Source: Comamonadaceae bacterium (GTDB lineage Bacteria > Pseudomonadota > Gammaproteobacteria > Burkholderiales > Burkholderiaceae_C). From it: 33,920 bases of DNA. This document shows positions 8,201 through 18,600 of this stretch, piece by piece. The position numbers and the translations under genes are program-made. The notes beneath the pieces were generated by a model, which saw nothing but the letters and a program-made list of their open reading frames with translations, did not search any database and was not told where the DNA came from. Numbering within the stretch: position 1 is the first letter of the stretch; each line of letters starts with the position of its first letter. The DNA is taken from assembly GCA_013823655.1 (NCBI GenBank), contig PNMN01000005.1:1-33920 (forward strand). The letters run 5' to 3'.

Positions 8201-9449
8201 CGGCCAGCGGGTTTCTGGCATCCAGCAGGCGCAGCGTCTTGGGGCGGCTTTCATCAAAGCGCCCTTGCGCGTCGTACACGCGCAGCAGGTACTGCACGGC
8301 GTTGCGGTCTTGCGGGGCCGTCCACTGGGCCACCGTATCGACCCGGGGATCGAGTGCAATCACCGCCAGGGGCGTTTTTTGCGTCGAATCGTCGGCAGCA
8401 AACACCCGCACTTCGGCCTTGCTGATGAAGGCGGCGTAGTTGCTGTAGGGGGTGAATCGCACCGCTGCGCCACGCACGGCAGCATCGGGGTGCACCGTCA
8501 GGTTGAGCACCGGCGTGGCCTCCAGGCCGTCAAAGCGCAGCTGGATGTCGGCTTTCTCCAGCGCCACGTCGGTGCAGCGCGTGGTGTCGGCGCTGTTGGG
8601 CAGGTCCTGCCGAGCCAGGGGCACGCCGTCGACGGAAATCCGGAACGGCAAACCGGCGTCGCCACCCAGCTGGTCCTTGCACGCCGGCGGCGCGGGCTGG
8701 GGCGGCGGCGCCACGGCGGGCACCGGCACGGCCTCTGTGGTCACGCCCACCTGCTGGTCGTACCAGACCTCGATCTCGACACGCCGGTTCGGTGCCAGGC
8801 AGGCCTTGTAGTCGATCATGTCCTGCTCGTTGCCCGCGTAGGCAGCCTTGGCGTCGCAGCTCTGCAGCGGCACCGTGTCGCCCCGCCCCAGCACCTCCAT
8901 CGGCACCGCCGCCATGCCGGGAAAACCGCGCAAGAAGTCTTGCACCTGCGTGGCGCGGGCTTGCGACAGGCCCTGGTTGTCGCCGAAGCGTTTTCGCGTC
9001 GCCGGTGTCATGCGCTGAACGTCGGCATGGCCTGTCAATCGCAGCCTCAGGCCTGGCTTGCCGGCCAAACGTTGCGCCAGCGCGCTCAGTGCGTCGCGCT
9101 CGGGTTGACTCAGGAGATCGAACCCGGATCCAAACAGCGGCAGCACCGTGGGCTTGGCCCCGGGTCGGTTGGCCAGCACCGGCACTTCCCGGCTGCTGGC
9201 CGCGGGGGTGGCGACTGGGCTGCTTGCCCTGCTCACCACCACCACCTCATTCGGTCGGCGGTATTCGACGCTGGGTGCAACGGCACCGATGGGCCGGGTG
9301 AGGACATGGCTGTCCTGGCGGGCTTTGCCGGCTTGTTCCGGCACGGCGCAGCCGGTCTTGCCATCACTCTTGCCATCACAAACGCCCGCCGCCACGGCGG
9401 GAGCACAGACCAGGGTGGCGATCAGACTCGCGAGCAGTGTTTTGTTCAT
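5220..9449 (-). CDS. OmpA-domain outer-membrane beta-barrel protein (partner of the DUF11 giant)
   Basis: The product is 1409 residues. Residues 1-20 form a signal peptide (cleavage near AVA-AG). About residues 105-230 form an OmpA-like peptidoglycan-binding module: LTGHADVQ, LSQARATQVQDFL and NRRVEIEV give the Asp and Arg expected for binding diaminopimelate, with an added loop holding two cysteines (about C198 and C217) before the Arg. A Pro/Ala linker (about 241-256) follows, then Ig-like and carboxypeptidase-regulatory-like beta domains (to about 545). The last 850 residues alternate polar and hydrophobic residues with aromatic girdles and end in a short hydrophobic strand, as in large outer-membrane barrels. 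No POTRA domain or plug/TonB box was recognised. It starts 2 bp after the stop of the DUF11 gene, so they are co-transcribed and probably coupled. Function unproven; a porter or anchor for the giant is my inference. Confidence 0.8.
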   Translation of the reverse strand: MNKTLLASLIATLVCAPAVAAGVCDGKSDGKTGCAVPEQAGKARQDSHVLTRPIGAVAPSVEYRRPNEVVVVSRASSPVATPAASSREVPVLANRPGAKPTVLPLFGSGFDLLSQPERDALSALAQRLAGKPGLRLRLTGHADVQRMTPATRKRFGDNQGLSQARATQVQDFLRGFPGMAAVPMEVLGRGDTVPLQSCDAKAAYAGNEQDMIDYKACLAPNRRVEIEVWYDQQVGVTTEAVPVPAVAPPPQPAPPACKDQLGGDAGLPFRISVDGVPLARQDLPNSADTTRCTDVALEKADIQLRFDGLEATPVLNLTVHPDAAVRGAAVRFTPYSNYAAFISKAEVRVFAADDSTQKTPLAVIALDPRVDTVAQWTAPQDRNAVQYLLRVYDAQGRFDESRPKTLRLLDARNPLADEEPQPREDLIGYGENHRHLKNIPVRGGAVTVNGDRLAPGSAVTVLGRAVPVDAQGKFALRQILPPGRHVVDIATQSGGQRAEFKRHIYIPHNDWFYVALADLTIGQNRVTGPAQLVTGDTSRRYEEKIHVDGRLAFYLKGKIKGETLLTASADTREQPIGDLFSNFNSKDPRYLLRRLDPNAYYPVYGDDSTLVEDAPTQGKFYVKLQRNDSHVLWGSFQTKLSGTDLVNYSRGLYGAQARYQSSEATAFGERRSEVDLFAADPGTLASVEEFRGTGGSLYYLRNQDILVGSERLRVEVRDKDSGIVLKSTTLVHGQDYELNSLQGRVILRTPLAATASADTLVLSGALSGHPTYLVVGYEFTPGLTAAENLTLGGRASHWLGDRVKLGITGYRQDGVGTEQELLGADLTLRYQPGTYLKLETAQSSGPGNGALSSQNGGFNFGTVAQTTTAGIEAQAHRVEAAADLRELGATLPGSVNAYWVKREDGYSAPGQITSEGIEQIGVQGKVQASDKLELLARVDRKDGRLSGANQSAEVNATYAVTPSVAASLGVRRDERETALAAGASAILAETGARTDVAAKLAYHPVDEKGQPGRWGVYGLLQGTAQHDASRSENDRIAVGAQYQVNDRANVSGEISEGDGGAGAKLALDYRLSDRSSVYLNYLLDPDRSDTGHRARVGGITAGVKSRYSDSLSVYTESRYQEAANGSSGLIHAFGLDLAASDRWTLGARLEQGSSAEPATGDLERSAMSLSAGYRFEKIRYTGVIEYRTEDGNQSGQRESWLLKNTLGYQATPDWRLLGRLNLARSQARAGSTGDANFTEGVLGLAYRPVLNDRLNALFKYTYLSDLPSPGQVGAAGAVNVYEQRSHVLSVDAIYDLMPRLSVGGKLGYRFGELRDTSQLGGNWFRSSAWLAIARVDWHVVHKWDIMGELRHLAAEEAQDAKSGALLGVYRHINPNVKLGLGYNFTTFSDDLTDMSYRSRGWFVNLLGKL

Positions 9450-9451
9450 GG

Positions 9452-12400
9452 TTATTCACCCACCTTGCGGGACGGTTGGGCAGGCAGAAAGAGTTCCTCC
9501 TCGATCAGCAAGCCATGGCAGCAGCCTTGCCTGGCCCACGCCTCCTGGAGTTGCTGGCGCACCGCCAGCAAGCGCTCGCGCGCCAGCCCTTCGCCCTCGC
9601 CTGCGGCCTGGTAGGCCAGCCGCAGCACCGAGGGCCGGGCCTGAAACTGCTCGGGCAGGGCGGAGAATTGCCGCACCCAGTCGGGTTTGAGCGTGGTCTG
9701 GCCGGGCTCGAACGCGGCGTCACTCATGTCCACGCGCACCACCTTGTGGATGGTGGCGCCGAAATTGAGCTTGCTCAGCTTGCCGCGGGTGAGTCGCACG
9801 TCGCGCGGGTTTTCGGTGGTCACGCGGTAGCCGGTGGGCAGGGTGCGTTCGTCGAGCTTCATGACGAAGTTGCTGCCCCGGTCGGCATCGGGTATGGCCG
9901 CGCAGGCGACATGGAACCGGCCTTCGGCATCGGTGTTCACCAGCCAGCCGCGCGCGGTGGCCAGGCGCACGCCGGGCAAGCCGGGCTCGCCCTCGTCCTG
10001 GTAGCCATTGGCGTTGCGGTCGTCGAACACCTTGCCAATCAGGTCCGAGCAGTCGAAGGTCGGGTCGGGGACCACCCGAACCACGGCGGTTGACAGGTTT
10101 GACACGGCATTCGAATGGGGCGGCGGCACCTGGTTGTTGAACGCCTGCGCCGTATTCACGTACTCACCCGGCTGCACGCCCGCGCCGACCACCAGAACCA
10201 GCTTCACCGTGCGCGTGACATTGGGCGCAAAGACCAGGCTGCTCCAAGTCAGCACGCGACCGTTGACGGTCGGTTCCGCCGCCACGCCATCGAGCGTGGC
10301 GCTGCCTGGCACGTATTTGAAGCCCGGTGGCAGCGTGTCGCGAATGTCGATGTGGGTCAGATTCGCCGCCAGCGTATTGCGCGCGGTGATCGTGTACGGC
10401 ACCAGCTGCCCCACGCTCACGTTGACCAGCGGCGTGGTCTTGATCAGCGCCAGCGCACCACCCAGCACCGGGTCGATGGGGATGTGGTTGTTGACCACGC
10501 CCACGCCCGAGAGCGTCAGGGCGAAGCTGAGGTAGTAGGTGGTGGCGTCGGCGCCGGTCGGGGCACCCGGCTGCGGCTGCATCGCAAACACGCTGCCCGG
10601 TGGCCCCGCCGGTGGCGTGAAGGGGCCTGCCTGTGGCGGGATGATGTTCGAAGGCGGCGGCAGATAGCCGCCGGGCTGCACCACCTGCAAGGTGTAGGTG
10701 GCATTGCCCGGACAGCCCGGGGGCGCCGGGTTGATCAGCAGGTACTGGTACGAGCCGGTGGCGCCGGTGGTCTGGGCATTGACGCCGCCCACCAGGCACG
10801 CATCAGCCACTTGCACGCCACCGGCCAGCAGCGTCACCACCGCGCCCGCCACCGGGGCGCGGGTCACCGAGTTGTACACCACACCCGCCGGGTCGAGCGG
10901 CAGGTTCTGTTGCAAGGTGGTGGTGCCGCTGGCCAGTTGCAGGGCCGTGATCACGCCGTTGCTGATCACGCCGTTGCGCGTTGGCGTGGGGTCGGCCGAT
11001 TGCGCAATGCCGTAGATCGCGCCGCTGGCGGGTTCGCGAAAGCGCACCGAGTAGTAGGTGGCAGGATTGCCCGGGGTGGACGGGAACAGGCCAGCCACGC
11101 TGTAGTTGCCACTGGCATCGGTGGTTGCCGTGCTCAGCACGGTGCCTGCGGCATTCAGCACTTCGACGATGAAGCCCTGCACCCGGTTGCTGATCAGGGG
11201 GTCGTTGTTCACCCGATCATGGTTGGCGTCCAGATACACCGTGCCGCTGACCGCAGACAGCGTGCCGGCGGCAAAGCTCACCGGCGTCGGATCGTTCTCG
11301 CCCGCGTCACCGGGGTTGCCGTTGCCGTTCGGGTCGGGGTTGCTGCCGTCGTCGGACGCATCGCTGGCAATCACCGGGCCAGCGGGCGTGGACGCCGTGG
11401 TGGCCAGCGCCTGGTTGTTTTGCACCGCAGAGGGCAAGGGGTTGGTGCCAAAGTCGATCTCGGTCGTGAAGCTGATGCTGCAGCGCTCACCCGGTTGCAG
11501 GTTCTGATTGCCCGCCAGCAGCCGGTTTTGCCCGCTGCCGGTGAAAGCCGCTGGTGCCACGTTGAGCACGGTGCCGGTGCAAGCCGACACCGCTGCCGCT
11601 GCGCTGATGCTGCGACTCTGCGCCGTCGGGAACGTGGCGAGCAGGTCATCCGTCACCTGCACGTTGGTCGCCGTCACGCTGGTGCTGAGGTTTTGCACCA
11701 CGATCGAATACGACACGCGGTAGCGCTTGTGGCCAACCTGCACCACACCCGTGACCGCTTTCGCCACGCCGATCACCTGCGCCGACAGGTTCACCACGGT
11801 GGGGGATGCGTCGTCGGTCGGGTCGCCGTTGCCGTTGGCGTCCGGGTTGGCGCCGTTGACGCTGTCGTCGCTGACGTTGCCGCCTGCGGGCGAGACGCCG
11901 GTGCCGGTGGCGGTGTTGTTGAACGGACCCGCCGTGGTGGGGAAGAAGCGCAGCGTGAATTGGATCTGGGCGCTCGATGGGTTGGCGCCAAAATTGGGCA
12001 GGCTGGAGCTCGCTGGCACCAGCAAAGCGCTGCCCGCACCGCTGCCGGTGAACACGCCCGCAGCCACTGGCGTGAGCGTGGCACCGTGGGTTTGCACCCC
12101 CACCACCGGGGCGCCAACGACCGTGTACTCGTTCGGCCCCGGAATGGCATTGGCGGTGTAGGTGCCAAATTGCGGCAGTGCGCCGTTGATCGCATCGGTG
12201 ATCTGCACATTCGCCAAGGGCGTCTGACCGGCATTGACCACGGTCAAAGTGAAGGGCACGCTGTAGCTGCCGTCACCGTGGTTGACCACCGCAGCGGCGG
12301 ACTTGGCCAGCCCGATGTGCGGAATCGGCACCGGCGTCGGGTCGTTCTCACCCGGCTCGTTGGCGTTGCGGTTGCCGTTCGGATCGGGGTTGCTGCCGTC

Positions 12401-12619
12401 GTCTGAACTGTCGGCGGCGGTACTGCCCGAGAACGCCCCGGTGCCGGTGCTGGTCGCCTGGTTGGTGTAGGCCTGCCCGGGCTGCGGAACAAAGCGAAAG
12501 CCAAATTCCAGCGTGCAGGTTCCATTGATCGGCAGTTGCGCGATGGACGCCGCCAGCGCGGCACCGGAACCATCAAAACCCGCATTCACCATGCCCGTTG
12601 CGCAAGCGCCCACAAACAC
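9452..12619 (-). pseudogene. Giant DUF11 surface protein, C-terminal part (after apparent frameshift)
   Basis: This open frame of about 1055 codons continues, without a credible start of its own, the reading of the upstream giant gene; restoring one C at 12621-12625 joins them into a single 3090-residue protein (9452-18723). It holds three more long Ig-like modules with Asp/Asn-rich linkers, a SdrD-B-like domain (VSGTVYLDANHDRVNNDP), a DUF11 module (GALALIKTTPLVNVSVGQ), a second SdrD-B-like domain (IGKVFDDRNANGYQDEGEPG), and a C-terminal stretch (AAFEPGQTTLKPDW, then LARERLLAVRQQLQEAW) that looks like the first half of an OmpA-like domain. The GTG at 12619 has no ribosome-binding site and falls in the middle of a module. 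Its stop is 2 bp before the barrel gene. Confidence 0.75.
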
Positions 12620-15600
12620 CGGGGGCTCTGGATCGTGTACTGCCCCGCCACCAGCACCGCGCCCGCACCACCCGCCACGTGCGTGCCGAACCGGGGCACG
12701 GCACCGCTCATCAGATCACTGACGCTGACGTTGTTGAGTTCTTCGTTGCCCAGGTTCTGCACCGTCATGCGGAAGCTGCCGCTGTAGCTGCCATTGCCGT
12801 TCACCAGCAAACCGGACTGCAAAACCTTGGCGATGCCGATGGAGGCCGTGTGCGTGTAGCCCACCGGTGTGGGCGTGTTGTTGTTGGTCGGGTCGCCGTC
12901 GCTGTCGCTGTCTGCGTTGCTGCCGTTGTTCGACGTGTCGGTGACCGCACCCAGCGTGAACTCGCCCGTGCCAGCACCGGTGGCCACATTGCTGTAACCG
13001 CCCACCGGCGACGGACTTTGTGGACGGAAGCGCAGACTGAGGTCGAATTCACACGCCGCGCCCACTTCAAGGCGGCTCAGGCTGGCGATCTGGCTGTTGC
13101 CAGGCGCGCCGGTGAATCCCGGCGTCAGGGTGGCCACAGGGCAAGCCCCTTGAACCGTGGGCGCAGCCTCGATGGTGTATTCGCCGTTGTTCAGGCTGGC
13201 CGCTGGGCCACCGGCCACAAAACTGCCGAATGCCGGTGCCGCGCCCGCCACCAGATCCGACACCGTCACATTCAGCAGGGGCTCGGTGCCGAAGTTCTGC
13301 ACCCGGATGCGGAAGGGCACGCTCACGCTGCCGTTGGCATGGATGAGCTCGGCCATCGGCTTGGCTTTGGCCAGGCCAATGCGCGGGGTAAAGCTCAGGA
13401 GGACCCTGGTGGGGTCGTTCTCACCGGTCTCGTTGCCGATGCCGTTGTTGTTGGCATCCGGGTTGCTGCCGTCGTCCGACAAGTCGTTCGTGACCACACT
13501 GCTTTGCGCACCCGTGCCTGCTGCCTGTGCCTGGTTGAGGTAGGCGCCACCCACGGGCAGCGGCGGCAATGGACGAAAGCGAATGCTGACATTGACCGTG
13601 CAGCTCGCGTTCACCGAAAAACCGCTGATGTTGGCCAGCAAAGTGACCGCGTCGCCGTTGAAGGCGGCGTTGGCGCTGCCGCCTGCGCAGGCGCCACCAA
13701 AGGCGGGCGCCGTCTGCACGGTGTACTGCCCGGGGGCCAGCGCAGCCGCTGCGCCGCCGGTGACAAAGGTGCCAAAACTCGGCTTGGCGCCCGATAGCTG
13801 GTCTGTCACGGCAACGCCGTTCAACACTTCGCCCCCGGTGTTGCGCACCACCATCTGGAACGGAACCGTGAACGTGTCATCGCCATTCGCCGTGTGCGTT
13901 GTATTGACGCGCTTGGCGATCGCTACCCGCGGATAAGGCACTGGCGTCGGGTCGTTCTCGGTGGCTTCGCTGGCATTGCCGTTGCCGTTCGGATCGGGGT
14001 TGCTGCCGCTGTCTGAAAGGTCTGTGACCAACGCACCCGAGAAAGCGCCCGTGCCCGCCGCCAGCGCCTGGTTGGTGTAGATCGTCACCGCCCTGGGCAT
14101 GAAACGGTAGGTGAAGCCCATGGTGCACGATGCGGCCGGCTCCATGCCGGACATGCTGGCCACTTCAAGGCCACCCGCAGCGCCGCTGAAGCCCGCAGTC
14201 AAGGCGCCATTGGTGCACAGCCCCTCGAAAGCCGGCGCGGTCTGCAGCGTGTATTGGCCGCTGGCCAGCGTGGCCGCAGCCCCGCCCGACACAAAAACAC
14301 CAAACTGGCCGCCCGCCGCCGATGCCAGGGGGTCGGTCACCGCCACGTTGGACAGAGGCTCGTTGCCGACGTTGCGCACCAGCAACCGGATCGGCACCAC
14401 GATGCTGCCGTCGCTTTGCACCGAGACACCCGGGCTGATTTCTTTGGCGATGCCGATGGCGCTGTTGAATACCGGGTTCACCGGCGTCGGGTCGTTCTCA
14501 CCGGCCTCGTTGGCGCGGCCGTTGCCGTTCGCATCGGGGTTGCTGCCGTTGTCGGACAGGTCTTGCAATTGCGGCTGGGTCGCAGAGGTTTGCCCAGACA
14601 GCGCACCGGTGCCGATCACCGTGGCCTGGTTTTCGTAGCGACCACCGGAGGGCAACAGTGGCGGCCAAGGTGCCGTTGCCCGAACGCGGATGGCGATGTC
14701 GATCTGGCACGACGCGCCTGCCGCCAGCGCAAAGCCGCTGGCGACGTTGGTGTCGGCAGCGCCGTTGAACCCTGGGTTGAGTCCGCCGCAGGTGCCGCTG
14801 GGCGCGGTCAAACGGGTGTACTGGCCATTGAGCAGCGGATCGGTGGCCGGATTGGCCAGCGTGACGTGGGTGCCAAAGCGCGGCGCGGGCCCGGCCAGTG
14901 GGTCGGTCACGGTGATGCTGTTCAGTTCCTCGAGGCCGAGGTTGCGCACAAACAGGCGGAAGTTGACGTTGAAGCTGCCATCGGCGTTGATGCTGGGGCT
15001 GCCGGCAACAAGCTGCTTGGCAATGCCGATGCGCGCCTGCGGGACTTCGGCAAAGAGGTAGCCGGTGGCGGCGGTGTTGGACGGCAGGGCGATGGCCGAA
15101 ATGACGTCGTTGACCGCGGTGCTGCCGCCAGCGCTGCCAGCGCTGTCGATGCCGTCCACCAGGTTTGTCTCGCTGACCGTGCCCTGGGTGATGGTGTAGC
15201 TGCCTTGGGGCACAAAGTTGAACACGAAGTTGCCGCTGGGGTCGCTGGGGTCTCTGGTGGCGCTGCGGTTGAGCGCCACGCCGTCAAAGGTGGTGCCGCT
15301 CAGCGTCAGGGGGACGCCATCGATGCCGGTGTCGCCCGCGTCCACCAGACCATTGTTGTTGAAGTCGCGGAACACGCGCCCGGCCAAGGAAGACGAGTTC
15401 ACCGTCACGCTGCCGCTGTTGCTGTTGTTGGCCGGGACGGTGTCGAGCGAACTGGTGGCGACGCTGGCGGTGTTGGTAAAGACCTGCGGGTAGCTGGTGA
15501 CCGTGGTCAACTCGACCGGTACGGTGATGTCGATCTCGGCACCGTTGCTGACCGTGCCCAGCGCACAAGTGAAGCTGGTGCTGCCCGCAGCGCCGGTACA

Positions 15601-18600
15601 CGTGGTGGTGCTGGCGCTGCCGGAAACGATGGCCACGGTGGGCGCGCCGGTGAGCACCATGTGGGCCGGCAGGTTGTCGGTGAGCACCACGTCGTCGGCT
15701 TCGGCCAGCCCGGCGCCGGTGTTGTTGCGCACCCGGATCACGAAGCTGAAGTCGTCGCGCAGGTTGACGGTGGCGGCAGACGGCGTTTTGCTCACCACCT
15801 GCATGTCGGCCTTGGTGCGCACCGTGGTGGTTTCGGTGACGCTGTTGTTGGCCGGGTTGCTGTCAAAGCCAGCCGCCACCTCGTCCGAACTCACGCTGGC
15901 GCTGTTGGTGCTCACGCCTTTGGCAACCCCCTGCATGGTGATGGTCAGGCTGCTGATTTGGGACGCCGCAAGGTAGGGAATCTGGCACACCAGGGTGCCG
16001 CCGATGTTGTCCACCGCAGGCACGCTGGAGCAGCTGCCGCCGCTGGGAACGGTGTGCGACTGAAAGCTCAGCCGGGTCGGTGGCAGGGTGTCGGTGATGA
16101 CGACGTTTTCTGCCGCCGACGGCCCCTGGTTGGTGACCGTGATGGTGTAGACCGTGTTGTCCCCAGCCGCCACCGGGTCAACACTGTCGGTTTTGTTGAT
16201 CAGCAGGTCGAGCGCGGGCGGGGTCACCGGCGTGCTCACCGTGGCGCTGTTGTTGCCAGTGTTGGTTTCCGCCGTGCTGGTGCTCACCACCACGCTGTTG
16301 GTCAGCGTGGTGTTCCGGGTGGCTGTGTTGGGGCGCACCACAATGGTCGCCGTTCGCTGCGCGTTGTTGGCAATGGTGCCGAAATTGCAGACCACCTGGT
16401 TGTTGCCTGGGCCGGTGGTGCTGTTGGCCGCAGGCGCGCTGCAGCTGCCGCTGGACGGCGCGACGGAAATGAAGGTGACGTTGCTGGGCAGGGTGTCGGT
16501 GATGGTGACCGCTGCTGCTTGCGACAGGCCGTTGTTGAGGTTGATTGCCGTGACCACATAGGTCAGGTTCTGACCTGCGGGCACGTTGACTGGTGTGGCT
16601 GTTTTGGTGACGGTGACATCCGCGCGCGGATCCACCATGCTCGACACCGACGCAACACGGTCGATCGAATCGGGATCCGCCGTATCGTGCGAATTCACGT
16701 ACACCCAGTTACTGCGGCTGCCGCCGTTGCCGCCGGGGCGCACCTGCACGGTAATCACGGGACAATTCGATCCGACAGTACAGACGGGGATGCTGGTGAA
16801 GTTGCAACTCAAGTCGCGGCCTGTGGCGCCACTGGCTGTTGTCGAGCAGCTGCCTCCCGTGGACACCCCCGCACTGATGGTTTGCCCAACATACCCCGCC
16901 CCGGTGGGAGCGACGCTGCTGTTCATCAAGCCGGTCAGGCTGTCGGACAACGCGACCGTAGTGGCAGTCTGCGGACCGGCGTTGACAATTTCCAGCGTGT
17001 ACGTCAGCACCTCCCCGGCAGCGACGGTGGTGGGAGAGACCGATTTCAGCACGGACAGATCAGCTGCGTTGGCAGGCGCGCTACTGGTCACCGCATAGGT
17101 CTCAACGTCGTTGGCGGAATTGGTATCTGCAATGTTGGCGTCGGGCGAGCTCACCGTCATGCGGTTGTTGATGCTGCCGGTCCCCGTGGCCGTGGTGTTC
17201 AGCACCACAGCGGGCGAGGTCGCACCCACCCCGAGCGGCGCGCCCGCGGTGTAGCTGCGATTGCAGGTGATGGTGGCCGGGCCGGTGACCGGCGCAGCGG
17301 GCAGGCAAGCCCAGCCGTTGAGGCTGTAGCTGTCAACCCGCAACCCGGCAGGCAGATCGTCGGTCATCACCAGGGTGCCGTGGAAAGCCGCCGTGCCGAT
17401 ATTGGACGCGCTGATGTTGTAAACGTAGCTGCTGCCCACCACCACCAGCGCCGGGCTGGGGCCGGACTTGTGGGCGCGCAGATCGACCGTGGGCGCCAGA
17501 ATGGTGGCACCGCCGTCGCTGGCGCTGTTGTTGGCCGGGTTCGGGTCGGTCGGGCTGGTGGCAGCGATGCTGGCGCTGTTGATGACAGGGTTGGGGCTGC
17601 CCGGGCTGGCGGCGGTGACCGGGATGACGATGTTGCCCAAGGCCACGTTGTTGCCGGCCACGCTGCCAGCCGCCCGGGTGCAGGTGACGGTTTGCCCGGC
17701 CACGGAGCAGGCCCAGCCGTTTTGCGAGGGCAGCACCGCGCCCACGGTGTAGTTGTCCGGCACCACGTCGGTGATGGTCAAGCCGCTGGGCACGTCGCCG
17801 GTGTAGCGGGGGTCTAGGGTGAAGCTGGCGGCCTGCCCGACCAGCAGGTTGCCGCCGGGTGCGCGGCTTTTGCTGATGCGCACATCGCTGCCCGCCGTCA
17901 CGCTGGTGTTGAACACGGCGGTGTTGTTGCCAGCCACCGGGTCGAGCGGCGCCGTGGAAGCCACGCTGCCCGACGGCGTGATGGTGGAGCCCGCTGCCAC
18001 CGCAATCTGGCCGCTGAAAGTCCGCGTGACCGTGGCGCCGACGGCCAGCGGACCGGCGATGGTGCAGGCGTTGGGGCTGGAAATGGTACAGCCGGGCGCG
18101 CTGATGTTGTACAGACCGGCGGGCGCAGGAAAAGTCAGCGTCAGGTTGCCTGCGGGGTTGGGCCCGATGTTGCGCGCGCTGAAGGTGTAAGAGGCCACAC
18201 TGCCCGACTGGGCGCTGGCCGGTCCGGCCAGGGTGAGTTCAATGTCGGCACCGGCGTTCACGGTGGTGGACTGGTTGGCCACGTTGTTGCTGCTGTCGGC
18301 GTCTCCGGTCACCGGCACACTGGCGCCCAGGACCACAGTGCCCTGCGCGCTGGTGCGAACCCTGACCAGCACCGTTGCATTGTCGCCAGCCACGCCCGCA
18401 ACCGACAGAGCGGGCACGTTGCAAGTCACCGGCCCGGCGCCGGAGCAAGTCATGCCGCTGGCACTGACGAAGCTGGTGGTGGCCGGAATGCTCAGGGTCA
18501 GCGTGGTCGCCGGTGCGGGATCCGTGCCGTTGTTCCCCACCCTGACGCTGTAGACGATGTCACCACCGGCCGGTATCGGGTCGTATCCGGTGTCGCTGTT

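Noticed and set aside
12621-12625. Phase-variable homopolymer tract controlling the surface protein
   Set aside because: Five bases is short for slipped-strand switching; kept only as a low-probability alternative in the finding on the split gene.
14254-17817. 1187-codon plus-strand open frame
   Set aside because: It lies entirely opposite the DUF11 giant, whose minus-strand frame has a signal peptide and repeated domains. The plus frame is Gly/Ala/Arg/His-rich and mirrors the repeats.
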